From Candidatus Pelagibacter communis (lineage in GTDB: Bacteria; Pseudomonadota; Alphaproteobacteria; Pelagibacterales; Pelagibacteraceae): a stretch of DNA of 64,000 nt. The notes under the pieces are model-generated. The model saw only the letters and a list, made by a program, of their open reading frames with translations, was not told the DNA's origin and did not search any database. Within the stretch, counting starts at the first letter, position 1. Each line of letters begins with the position of its first letter. The position numbers and the translations under genes were made by a program. Shown piece by piece: positions 10,309 to 18,609 of the stretch. Location: NCBI RefSeq assembly GCF_001179925.1, contig NZ_CVSF01000068.1, positions 62,001 through 126,000 of the forward strand, in the 5' to 3' direction.

Positions 10309-11625
10309 TTATTTACCTGCAACTACCATTCCTTCGATCATCATTGTTGGAGAATTTGTTGAATACTCAAATTCTAGATCATTAGCGAGTGTTATATTTT
10401 GAAACATTTCTTTAAAATTTCCCGCGATTGTAATTTCGTTAATTGGATATTTGAATTCACCGTTTTCAATTAAAAAACCTGTGGCACCCACTGAATAATC
10501 GCCCGTAACAATATTGCTCCCATGACCAATGGTTTCGGTTAAATAAAGACATTTTGAATTTGAATTCAAAAGATCTTTATAAGAAACTTTCCCATTATTA
10601 AAGTAAAGATTGCTTGTTCCGCCACTTCGACCATTAGATCTAAGTTTCAACTTTTTTCCATTATAGGTATCTATCAGGTAATGCCTCAGAACTCCTTGTT
10701 CTACTAATTTTAATGTATCAGTTTTAACTCCCTCAGCGTCAAAGACCCTTGAGCCAAGACCTTTTAATATATCAGGTTTATCAAAGATATTGATTTCATC
10801 TGAAAATATTTTCTGATTTATCTTATCTTTTAAAAATGATGTTCCTCTTGAAATAGCAGACGATGAAATTGCATTGGCAAAAGTACTTAAAATTCCTTTT
10901 GCAATTCTTTTATCAAAAATTAAGGCAATCTTTTCACTACTAATTTTTTTTGGACTGAGTTTTCTTATAGTTTGTTTAGCGGCTAATTTTCCTAATACTT
11001 CTGCATCTTTAATATCTCTTAGATGACATTTGCTTGTATATTCATAGTCACGTTCCATACTTTTTTCATCTTTTGCAACAGTAACGCTTGAGGCAATAAA
11101 TGATGAATTTTTATAACCTTTACAAAAGCCATCGCTATTAGCTAGGATAAAATTTGATTTATCTTCAGTAAAGCTAGACTCAGTATTCACAATTTTTTTG
11201 TTACTCGAAGCTGAAATTTCTAATCTGGTTAAATATTCAATTTTATCCTCATTTTTAATGTGAGTTTCATCATATAAATCTAAATCTTTTACTTCTTTAG
11301 CCAATAAATCTTTATCTGGAAGTGAATTAAATTCATCCTCTGGTGTATTTTTTGTAGTTTCAATACATTTTTCAATAAGAATATCTAAATTCTCTTTTAA
11401 TAAATTTGAAGATGATATTGATGATTTTTTTTTATCAATGTAAGTTGTTATACCTATAGCAAGATTATCCGATCTATTAGACTCGTCTAATTTTTTATTC
11501 CTGAAATTTACTGTTTCAGAAATTGAATTACTTACAACAACGCTTGAGTCTGTTGCTCCTTTTTTTTTTGCTAAATCCAAACAATACGATGCTTTTTCAG
11601 ATAAATATTCCTGATCTTTGATCAT
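10309..11625 (-). CDS. pmbA: TldD/PmbA family protein PmbA (TldE)
   Basis: PmbA (TldE) pairs with TldD to form a cytoplasmic heterodimeric metalloprotease that degrades unfolded peptides and matures some modified peptides. PmbA is the subunit without the zinc site. The 438-residue length is typical. Recognisable segments are SNSISETVNFRNKKLDE near residue 33, NGRSGGTSNLYF, and the late TGDYSVGATGFLIENGE, which is characteristic of the family. Its ATG overlaps the tldD stop by one base (TAATG), so the two subunits are translationally coupled, which fits a 1:1 complex. Confidence 0.93.
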   Translation of the reverse strand: MIKDQEYLSEKASYCLDLAKKKGATDSSVVVSNSISETVNFRNKKLDESNRSDNLAIGITTYIDKKKSSISSSNLLKENLDILIEKCIETTKNTPEDEFNSLPDKDLLAKEVKDLDLYDETHIKNEDKIEYLTRLEISASSNKKIVNTESSFTEDKSNFILANSDGFCKGYKNSSFIASSVTVAKDEKSMERDYEYTSKCHLRDIKDAEVLGKLAAKQTIRKLSPKKISSEKIALIFDKRIAKGILSTFANAISSSAISRGTSFLKDKINQKIFSDEINIFDKPDILKGLGSRVFDAEGVKTDTLKLVEQGVLRHYLIDTYNGKKLKLRSNGRSGGTSNLYFNNGKVSYKDLLNSNSKCLYLTETIGHGSNIVTGDYSVGATGFLIENGEFKYPINEITIAGNFKEMFQNITLANDLEFEYSTNSPTMMIEGMVVAGK

Positions 11626-13037
11626 TAAAGCTTTGTACCACCCACTGTCATTTTGTTAATCAATATAGAAGGTTGTGCAACACCAACTGGTACACCTTGT
11701 CCAGCTTTCCCACAAGTTCCAATTCCTGGGTCTAACATCATATCGTTTCCAACCATGGATACCTCTTTTAGAATAGAAGGACCATCACCTATAAGTGTTG
11801 CACCTTTTATAGGTGATCCAATTTTGCCATTAATAATTTCGTAAGCTTCCGTACAATTAAATACAAATTTGCCTGAAGTAATATCAACTTGCCCGCCACC
11901 GAAACTGACAGCAAAAATTCCTTTATTTACTGATTTAATCATTTCTTCTTGAGTACGATTACCATTTAACATCATTGTGTTTCTCATTCTAGGAAGAACT
12001 ATATGCCTGTAATTTTCTCTTCTACCACTACCAGTGGATCTGGTTTTCATCAATCGAGCATTTAATCTGTCTTGCATAAAATTTTTTAATACTCCATTTT
12101 CTATTAAAACTGTTTTTTCTGTTGGTGTACCTTCGTCATCTATTGTTAAACTCCCTCTTCTGTTATCAATGGTTCCATCGTCAACAATAGTAACTCCTTC
12201 GCTTGCAACTTTTTGACCCATTAAATTATGAAACGCAGAAGTTTTTTTTCTGTTAAAATCTCCTTCTAAACCATGACCGACAGCTTCATGAATAAGTATT
12301 GCTGGCCAACCTGGCCCTAACACAACTTTCATTTCTCCAGCTGGTGCAGGTTTACTCTCTAAATTTACAGAGGCAATTCTTAAAGCCTCATCACATACTT
12401 CTTTCCAATTATCTTCTTTTAAATAAGAGTCATATGATTTTCTGCCTCCTATACCATAAACTCCAGACTCTTTTCTTCCATCTTTATCTAGCATTACAGA
12501 AACATTAAATCTAATCAAGGGTCGAACATCTGATAATGTTTCACCTCCAGATCTAATAATTTCAATTGTTTTTTGTTCACCACTAAAATTGGCTGTGACC
12601 TGTTTCACATTGCTATCTTTTGATCGCAAGTAATTATTTACTTTATTTAAAATCTCAATTTTTTCGTCAAGTGATTTTTGTTCTATAGGATTAATGTTCT
12701 CATAATATTTCTTATTAGTTTTAGGAATTGAATGATTATAAGTGCCTTTTGTTGATCTTAATGTCGATTTCAAACTTTCTGAGGATTGATTTAATGAATT
12801 TTTTGATATTTCATTTGAGTGAGAGTAAGCAACAATTTCATCTGAAACAGCCCTAAAACCAAAACCTAAATCTGAGCTATAACTAGAACCTTTTATTTTA
12901 TTATCATCTAGTATTATTGACTCTGATTTTGAGTCTTCTAAATAAAGTTCCCCATCATCACATTTGTTTAAAGTGTCAGAGACAATATTCTCAGCATCAT
13001 TTCTCGATAAATCTGAATTTTTAAAGAAATTAGTCAT
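11625..13037 (-). CDS. tldD: metalloprotease TldD
   Basis: TldD is the catalytic subunit of the TldD/TldE protease. The 470-residue protein contains HEAVGHGLEGD, the HExxxH zinc motif that marks TldD, and further on GTCGKAGQGVPVGVAQPS, the typical C-terminal signature with the third ligand. I use the ATG at 13037 (MTNFFKN); an ATG three codons upstream at 13046 is equally possible. It is first in the tldD-pmbA pair. It is divergent from the DCC-family gene at 13130, and the space between holds an imperfect inverted repeat. Confidence 0.95.
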   Translation of the reverse strand: MTNFFKNSDLSRNDAENIVSDTLNKCDDGELYLEDSKSESIILDDNKIKGSSYSSDLGFGFRAVSDEIVAYSHSNEISKNSLNQSSESLKSTLRSTKGTYNHSIPKTNKKYYENINPIEQKSLDEKIEILNKVNNYLRSKDSNVKQVTANFSGEQKTIEIIRSGGETLSDVRPLIRFNVSVMLDKDGRKESGVYGIGGRKSYDSYLKEDNWKEVCDEALRIASVNLESKPAPAGEMKVVLGPGWPAILIHEAVGHGLEGDFNRKKTSAFHNLMGQKVASEGVTIVDDGTIDNRRGSLTIDDEGTPTEKTVLIENGVLKNFMQDRLNARLMKTRSTGSGRRENYRHIVLPRMRNTMMLNGNRTQEEMIKSVNKGIFAVSFGGGQVDITSGKFVFNCTEAYEIINGKIGSPIKGATLIGDGPSILKEVSMVGNDMMLDPGIGTCGKAGQGVPVGVAQPSILINKMTVGGTKL

Positions 13038-13075
13038 GAATAACAATACATAGTTCGTTTATGATAGTTTTCAAT

Positions 13076-13098
13076 ATGTGTATTTTACGCATATACAT
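13076..13098. repeat. imperfect inverted repeat in a divergent intergenic region
   Basis: ATGTGTAT (13076-13083) and ATATACAT (13091-13098) are inverted repeats with one mismatch around a 7-base spacer. It lies between tldD and the DCC-family gene, where an operator could sit. The sequence is A+T-rich, so chance is possible. Confidence 0.3.
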
Positions 13099-13129
13099 GA
13101 TTAGATTATCAAGTAAATAATTAACTAGT

Positions 13130-13492
13130 ATGAAAGTTTATTTTAATAATTCTTGTAAAATTTGTAAGGCAGAAATTGACTTATATAAAAAAGAAAATAT
13201 CCAAGAAATAAGTTGGGTTGATATTACAAATAATATTGTTGCAGAAAAAGAAACCTCTAAATCTAGTAAAGAACTCTTGCGAAGACTTCATATAAAAGAA
13301 GGAGAAAAAATTTTACAAGGAGCACAAGCTTTTCTTTTATTATGGAAAAAAATACCTAAATACAAATTTTTATATAACTTTTTTAAATTACCAATAATTT
13401 TTAATTTATTCTCTTTTGGCTATGAAATTGTTGCATATTTTTTATATCTTAAGAATAAAAAACAATTAAATTCAACTAAAGAAAAACAATAA
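13130..13492 (+). CDS. DCC-family thiol-disulfide oxidoreductase-like protein (DUF393)
   Basis: The 120-residue protein starts MKVYFNNSCKICKAEID, matching the DUF393/DCC pattern of a strand followed by a CxxC pair (Cys9 and Cys12) with a thioredoxin-like arrangement. The later GAQAFLLLWKKIPKYKFLYNFFKLP and a C-terminal hydrophobic helix (YEIVAYFLYL) are also typical. Biochemical function is not established for the family; a redox role is inferred from the CxxC. The 3' end overlaps the convergent small membrane-protein gene by 21 bases. Confidence 0.82.
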   Translation: MKVYFNNSCKICKAEIDLYKKENIQEISWVDITNNIVAEKETSKSSKELLRRLHIKEGEKILQGAQAFLLLWKKIPKYKFLYNFFKLPIIFNLFSFGYEIVAYFLYLKNKKQLNSTKEKQ

Positions 13493-13765
13493 AAATTTAC
13501 TGAGTAAAGACATAGAAGATACAAACATAATTAAAACAATCGAATACATAAACAACACGATTTTATTTTTTTTTCTTCTCAGCCTTACAAAATCTTTATC
13601 ATCTAAATCTGAGATATCCCTTTCCCCAACTACTGGATAATCATAAGTAAATCTCCAAGTACTATCTCCAAGTCTTGGATCTAAATCATTATAATAATTA
13701 ATCCATGCTAAAGTATATTTTAAAATCAAAAAAAGAATTATTATAAAAGTTGTACCTAAAACCAT
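13472..13765 (-). CDS. small two-helix membrane protein, unknown function
   Basis: I do not recognise this 97-residue protein. It has one hydrophobic helix at each end (about residues 4-20 and 69-95) and a hydrophilic middle with DPRLGDSTWRFTYDYPVVGERD and a basic RLRRKKNK patch. Both helices could span the membrane with a loop of about 45 residues between. It lies 30 bases after the basic coiled-coil gene on the same strand and is probably co-transcribed with it. The start ATG fits the spacing, and no alternative in-frame start gives a better protein. Confidence 0.65.
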   Translation of the reverse strand: MVLGTTFIIILFLILKYTLAWINYYNDLDPRLGDSTWRFTYDYPVVGERDISDLDDKDFVRLRRKKNKIVLFMYSIVLIMFVSSMSLLSKFLLFFFS

Positions 13766-13795
13766 GGCTCATAATACCTATAAACTAACCAATGG

Positions 13796-14983
13796 TTAAT
13801 TATTATTTTTATCTCTTTGTCTAGATATTAATTGGGTTAAAGAGTCAACCATTGTGTCTGAAGCTTTAAAAATATCTACATTCCTAAACTCATGGGAAAT
13901 GTTTTGTTCTGGATTTGTTTTATCTTCAATTATAATTCCTTCATCTGGTGAATTGTTTTTAATATAAATAAGTAGCAACCAATCCTCATCGTCAGTCTCA
14001 TCCCACTTGATAAATACTTCACCAGTTTCAAATCTTCTGTCTATGCAACGAAATATTGACATATTTCTTGTAATATGTCGTTTATTAAGTTGAAATACCA
14101 AACTACTCGCACTTCTATAAAAACTTTCTAAAGCGAATTCAACTTTTTGTCTTGCTAAAGTATACTCTTTTTCTTTAATTAATAAAGTTTCTCTATCTTC
14201 ATTACCTTGTAGTTTTACTCCTAAAGCCTCTACTCTTTCTTTGATTTTTTGATCTCTGATAATTCTGTATTTTTCTTTTAATTTATCAATTCTTTCTTGT
14301 AATCCAGCGTAATCTTCTCTTTTTTCTCTTAATGAAATTTTTTCTAATTTCTCTAGCTCCTTGACCTCACGAATTCTAAATTTTTCAATTTGTTTATCTA
14401 ATCTTAATTGTTTTAAAAATTGCTTCTGTTTTTCTGCTTGTTCAATTCTTAGAAGAGCTTGTTCTTTTCTCAAAAACAATTTGATATCTTTTGTCCTTTG
14501 CTTTTCTAATCTAGCTTCTTCTCTTAAAGCTTGTTCTTTTAGTCTTAATTTTAAAGCATCCTCATATTTTTTTTGTTTTTCTTCAGCTAATTTAGCTTTT
14601 CTATCATTTTCAATTTTTTCCAATCTTAATCTTCTTTTTTCATCATGTTTTAAAGTTTTATAATTTGAAATCGTTTCAGAAATCTTATCAAAGAAACTTT
14701 GTATATATTTTTCAAAATTAAGATTTAGCCTAAAATTGAATTCAGGCTTTAAGGCTAATTGAAATTTTACTAATCTTAAAGCTAAGGTATCCTTTTTTGC
14801 TTTTTTTGAGTAAACATACTTTTTATTAATTTGAGATTTTCTTTTTCTATTTTTTTTAAATTTAGATTTTAAAAGTTTTTTTGATTTTTTCTTTTTACTA
14901 TTAGGTTTTTTAATTTTTTTGAAAATTAAAGATTTTTTTTTAATTTTTTTTCTTTTTCTATTTTTTTTTCTTTTTTTTTTCAT
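13796..14983 (-). CDS. lysine-rich coiled-coil protein, unknown function
   Basis: I do not recognise this 395-residue protein. Residues 1-64 contain 38 Lys or Arg and no acidic residue. About residues 112-255 are a charged, heptad-like helical region with repeated EKQRxK, EQAxxR and LRLxKQ patterns, probably a long coiled coil. Residues 285-385 look like a compact domain with a Cys (FRCIDRRFETG), an acidic WDETDDEDW stretch and LLLIYIKNNS. No signal peptide is visible. The basic tail could bind RNA, DNA or acidic lipid head groups. It lies 28 bases after the cfa-like gene and 30 bases before the small membrane protein. A ribosomal or nucleoid-linked role is guesswork. Confidence 0.75.
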   Translation of the reverse strand: MKKKRKKNRKRKKIKKKSLIFKKIKKPNSKKKKSKKLLKSKFKKNRKRKSQINKKYVYSKKAKKDTLALRLVKFQLALKPEFNFRLNLNFEKYIQSFFDKISETISNYKTLKHDEKRRLRLEKIENDRKAKLAEEKQKKYEDALKLRLKEQALREEARLEKQRTKDIKLFLRKEQALLRIEQAEKQKQFLKQLRLDKQIEKFRIREVKELEKLEKISLREKREDYAGLQERIDKLKEKYRIIRDQKIKERVEALGVKLQGNEDRETLLIKEKEYTLARQKVEFALESFYRSASSLVFQLNKRHITRNMSIFRCIDRRFETGEVFIKWDETDDEDWLLLIYIKNNSPDEGIIIEDKTNPEQNISHEFRNVDIFKASDTMVDSLTQLISRQRDKNNN

Positions 14984-15011
14984 TTAGAGAAAGACTAATA
15001 CTATCAACTAT

Positions 15012-16199
15012 TTATTGATAAATATAGTCCCTAGTCACAGGTGTTGATCTATAATTTTTTGTAAGTTGAAATTGATAAACAACTTGATCGCCCCACTTAA
15101 ATGCCATTTCACAACCAGCAAGATAAAACTCCCACATTCTAAAAAACTTGTCATCAAACATTTTAATAATTTTATCTTTATTTTTTATACAATTTTCCTT
15201 CCAGTGTCTTAAGGTATGAGAATAATGAAGCCTCAAAACCTCAATATCTGTAACTATTAAACCAGCATTTTCTATTGGTGTAGTTACTTCGCTCAAGCTT
15301 GGAGTGTAACCGCCTGGAAAAATATATTTAGTAATCCATGGATGAGGGTCTCTTGGAGGATTGACAGATCCAATTGTATGTACTAATGACACGCCATCGT
15401 CTTTAAGTAATTTTTCTATTTGATTGAAAAACTTTTTATAAAATTTTCTTCCAACATGCTCAAACATTCCAACACTTACTATTCTGTCAAATTTTTCATT
15501 AAGTTGTCTATAATCCATTAATTTAAATTTTACTTGATTTTCTAAATTCATTTCTTTTGCTTTTTGATTACAATAATTTAACTGATTTTCCGAAAGCGTA
15601 ATACCCGTTACTTCACATCCTGCACTTTTAGCAATATCAATTGCTAATGAACCCCATCCACAACCAATATCTAAAACTTTTTGATTAGGTTTAATATTTA
15701 GTTTTTTTATAATATGCTGTATCTTATTGTTTTGAGCTGTTTCTAGACTGTCATTTTCATTTCTAAAATATGCACAAGAATATTGTCTTTTTGGATCTAA
15801 AAATAAATCATATAGATCATCTTTAATATCGTAATGATGAGAGACGTTCATTTTAGATTTTTTTATAAAATTAAAATTCGTAAGATATCTATAAGAGCCT
15901 CTTACTTTATTAATTAGGTAACTAAAAAAATTAAGTTCTCTTCTACCTATGTTCATCAATGCTAGATCTAAAAAATCTGTCAAAGTTCCATTTTCAATGA
16001 TGATTTCTCCATCTGTATAAGCTTCTCCAAAATATAAATCAGGATGAAATAATAATTTATAATGAAGATTTGAATTCAAAATTTTTAATTTGATTGGATT
16101 TTCTTTTGGGTTGCCAATAATATAATCCTTATTATTTGCATCGGTGAGTATAAAACCACCTTTTGTAAAAATTTTATTTAAAAATCTAGCTAATTGCAT
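15012..16199 (-). CDS. cfa: cyclopropane-fatty-acyl-phospholipid synthase family methyltransferase
   Basis: The 395-residue protein fits the CFA synthase family, which transfers a methylene or methyl group from SAM to unsaturated acyl chains of membrane phospholipids. Residues 121-125 are HHYDI, a typical pre-domain motif; the SAM-binding motif GCGWGS is at 179-184; SVGMFEHVG and FPGGYTPSLSE further on are family hallmarks. The N-terminal lipid-binding domain (residues 1-110) is present. Its ATG directly abuts the stop of the upstream aldolase-like gene. Whether it makes cyclopropane rings or another methylation cannot be told from sequence. Confidence 0.88.
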   Translation of the reverse strand: MQLARFLNKIFTKGGFILTDANNKDYIIGNPKENPIKLKILNSNLHYKLLFHPDLYFGEAYTDGEIIIENGTLTDFLDLALMNIGRRELNFFSYLINKVRGSYRYLTNFNFIKKSKMNVSHHYDIKDDLYDLFLDPKRQYSCAYFRNENDSLETAQNNKIQHIIKKLNIKPNQKVLDIGCGWGSLAIDIAKSAGCEVTGITLSENQLNYCNQKAKEMNLENQVKFKLMDYRQLNEKFDRIVSVGMFEHVGRKFYKKFFNQIEKLLKDDGVSLVHTIGSVNPPRDPHPWITKYIFPGGYTPSLSEVTTPIENAGLIVTDIEVLRLHYSHTLRHWKENCIKNKDKIIKMFDDKFFRMWEFYLAGCEMAFKWGDQVVYQFQLTKNYRSTPVTRDYIYQ

Positions 16200-17084
16200 T
16201 TAGGCCGCCAAAGGTGATTTGTTTGAAAAATTTAGATCTTTCAAAGTTTTTAATAAATTTTGTTCGTCAGTTTTATTTAATAAACTCAAAGGAGGTAAAA
16301 TATTTTTATAAATTTCGTCTTCTTTTGAAAAATAGGTATGTAATCCAGAAATTAGATTATATTTATCGAACGCTTCTCTTACACTACATAATTTGTGATT
16401 ATAAAATTGTTCGTTTCCTAAATAAAAATCGTCATAAACCTTTCTAGATAATTCAGCTGTAACATTACATGTGGCGGTTATTATTCCTGCACATCCTAAT
16501 TCTAAGCCTTTCAATAATTTAAGTTCAGAGCCAGGAAAAATAGAAAAATTGTCTAATTTTAAATTTTCAAACAGGTTATATGAGCTGTCTTTTACGCCAA
16601 CTATCTGTTCAGGAAATTTTTTTACAAGTGTTTTTATACAGTCTATACTAAATTTATATCCACAAAGTTTTTCAAAATTATAAAGAACAATTTTACATTT
16701 TGGTATCGACTTAATTATTTTTGAGTAAAATTCTATTACCTCTGTATCACTGTACTTATAATACGCCGGAGGCATAATTAGAAATTTAGTAAAATTTAGC
16801 GAAGTTGCAATCTTTAAAAAATTAATTGTCTCAGTTAAAGAATTTAACCCCGTGCCAATTAAGTGCTTATCTTTATACTTGCTTTTTGCGAGCTTATTTA
16901 ACATTTCAATTTTTTCTGCAACTGATATCAATTGAGATTGTCCTGTGCTTCCAAATATTGCAGTTCCATGACAGCCTTGATCAACCAACTTTTCAGCATG
17001 TTCTATTGTTTTTTCAACATTTAGGCTTAAATCAGAATTTAAAACAGACATCGTAGCTGCAAATATCCCACTTATTTTTGTCAT
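16200..17084 (-). CDS. dihydrodipicolinate synthase-family aldolase/lyase
   Basis: The 294-residue protein has the DapA/N-acetylneuraminate lyase TIM-barrel pattern: the Schiff-base Lys165 in GVKDSS, Tyr135 in VLYNFEKLCG, and GSTGQS at 45-50 where true DapA has GTTGES. The changed loop and the weak match downstream of the Tyr make it more likely a relative acting on another 2-oxo acid than lysine-pathway DapA. It directly abuts the cfa-like gene, which suggests coupled expression, although no shared pathway is evident. It is divergent from the GT9 gene with a 48-base gap. Confidence 0.8.
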   Translation of the reverse strand: MTKISGIFAATMSVLNSDLSLNVEKTIEHAEKLVDQGCHGTAIFGSTGQSQLISVAEKIEMLNKLAKSKYKDKHLIGTGLNSLTETINFLKIATSLNFTKFLIMPPAYYKYSDTEVIEFYSKIIKSIPKCKIVLYNFEKLCGYKFSIDCIKTLVKKFPEQIVGVKDSSYNLFENLKLDNFSIFPGSELKLLKGLELGCAGIITATCNVTAELSRKVYDDFYLGNEQFYNHKLCSVREAFDKYNLISGLHTYFSKEDEIYKNILPPLSLLNKTDEQNLLKTLKDLNFSNKSPLAA

Positions 17085-17132
17085 AATAAAAATTTATATA
17101 AAAATATACTCAGTAAAGTTTATAAATACCAT

Positions 17133-18095
17133 ATGAAAATTTTAGCAGTTCAAAATAGAATGGGGATTGGGGATACAGTAATTTTTTTACCTTTTATAAA
17201 GGCGGTTTCAAAAAAATTTAATACACCTATAAGTTTACTTATAAAAGAAAGCTCAAAAGCTCATCAATTTCTTCATCAAACTGATTATATTGACAAAATC
17301 CTTATCTTAGAAAGAGATAATAAAACGAATAATAGGCATGGTGGTTTTTTTGGTATTTTTAATTTAGCTAAAGATTTAAAAAAACATAATTTTGATAAAA
17401 TTTTTATTTTTAATTCATCTTTAAGATTTAACTTAATTGCTAAAATTTCTGGTATTCCAAAAATTTACCAATATCCATTATTCACAAAAACCAAACAACA
17501 CATAACTGAGGTTCCTAAAAGATTCTTAAAAACAAATTTGGATTTAGATGTTGATGAAGATCCTGAAGTACAAATTGATAATGATTTAATTTCTAAAGCA
17601 GTACAAAAATTTCAAATAGATAAAAATAAGACAAATATTCTCCTAGGTATAGGTGGCTCTGGACCTACAAAAAGAATTCCTGCAAAAACTTTTTTAAGTG
17701 TAATTGATAAAATATCAAGTATAAAAAGTTGTAATTTTTTTCTTGCGACTGGTAAAGCAAATGAAGAACAAGAAATATTAAATATAATTTTGCAGTCTAA
17801 ATTTAAAAATTTTTGTACACGTTTAGATGATTTACCTATTAGTGAAATTTTACCATTGATAAAGAGTTGTAATGTATCTATTTGTAACGACTCGAGCTTT
17901 AGTCATTTATCCTCAGCTTTAGGTATTAAAACAATTACTTTAATGGCTGATACACCCTTAATTTATGGAAACTATAGTACAAAAATGTTTCCAATAATTC
18001 CCGATGGAGAAAAAACAGTGTCACATAATACTTTAGGTAAAGAAAAAATAGATCCACAAAAAATTTTTGAAAAATTTATAGAGATTATAGATTAA
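17133..18095 (+). CDS. glycosyltransferase family 9 (heptosyltransferase-like)
   Basis: The 320-residue protein belongs to the GT-B heptosyltransferase family used in lipopolysaccharide core synthesis at the inner face of the cytoplasmic membrane. The N-terminus MKILAVQNRMGIGDTVIFLP carries the family's GxGD acceptor-side motif. In the second half, LGIGGSGPTKRIPAK forms the nucleotide-sugar site, and CNVSICNDSSFSHLSSALGIKTITL is the classic D-S-x-x-x-H-L-x-A-A-like signature. The donor sugar is unknown. It overlaps the convergent J-domain gene by four bases. Confidence 0.87.
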   Translation: MKILAVQNRMGIGDTVIFLPFIKAVSKKFNTPISLLIKESSKAHQFLHQTDYIDKILILERDNKTNNRHGGFFGIFNLAKDLKKHNFDKIFIFNSSLRFNLIAKISGIPKIYQYPLFTKTKQHITEVPKRFLKTNLDLDVDEDPEVQIDNDLISKAVQKFQIDKNKTNILLGIGGSGPTKRIPAKTFLSVIDKISSIKSCNFFLATGKANEEQEILNIILQSKFKNFCTRLDDLPISEILPLIKSCNVSICNDSSFSHLSSALGIKTITLMADTPLIYGNYSTKMFPIIPDGEKTVSHNTLGKEKIDPQKIFEKFIEIID

Positions 18096-18595
18096 GATAT
18101 ATCGTTTAAAACGATATCTTTAGCTTCATTAACTATAGATGATAGTCTAGAAGTTTCAGGGGAAATATCTGGATGAATTTTTTTTTGTATTTTTATATAA
18201 GCTTTATTTACATCTTCCTTACTAACTTTTTTATTCATATCTAAATTTAAAATTTTATATGCTTCTGAAACTGATATAGATGAAACATTATTTGAGTTTG
18301 ATTGATTAAAAGAAAATCGACCAGACTTTCTAAGGGTTTGAATGAGTCTGAAAAGGGATATTAATTGAAAAATAGACAAACCCTTTAATTTCAATAAAGC
18401 TATACTTGCTAGTGTTAAAGGTAAAGTTAATAGAAATTTTCCACCAACAGCAAATAAAATCGCTAAACCGATTAATCCTAATATAATTAGAAATCTGATA
18501 CCTTTTGAAATTTTTTTTGAGGAAATGCTGGTAATAAAACGCAATAGAAAATAAAAAATGAACAATATAACTACTGTATAAATTATTATATTCAT
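18092..18595 (-). CDS. membrane-anchored J-domain protein (DnaJ-type, C-terminal)
   Basis: The 167-residue protein has an N-terminal membrane part (hydrophobic helices at about residues 4-24 and 33-70) and a C-terminal J domain from about residue 110. The HPD tripeptide that activates Hsp70 ATPase is at residues 141-143, within a KIQKKIHPDIS helix-loop. The domain order resembles mitochondrial Tim14/Pam18 and its alphaproteobacterial relatives. It would recruit DnaK to the membrane. It is divergent from oligopeptidase B, with only 14 bases between the two start codons. Confidence 0.82.
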   Translation of the reverse strand: MNIIIYTVVILFIFYFLLRFITSISSKKISKGIRFLIILGLIGLAILFAVGGKFLLTLPLTLASIALLKLKGLSIFQLISLFRLIQTLRKSGRFSFNQSNSNNVSSISVSEAYKILNLDMNKKVSKEDVNKAYIKIQKKIHPDISPETSRLSSIVNEAKDIVLNDIS

Positions 18596-18609
18596 ATATT
18601 TGTATCACG

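Noticed and set aside
18330-18608. Alternative frame overlapping the J-domain gene
   Set aside because: The frame that carries the membrane helices and HPD motif is the real one; this frame has no domain.
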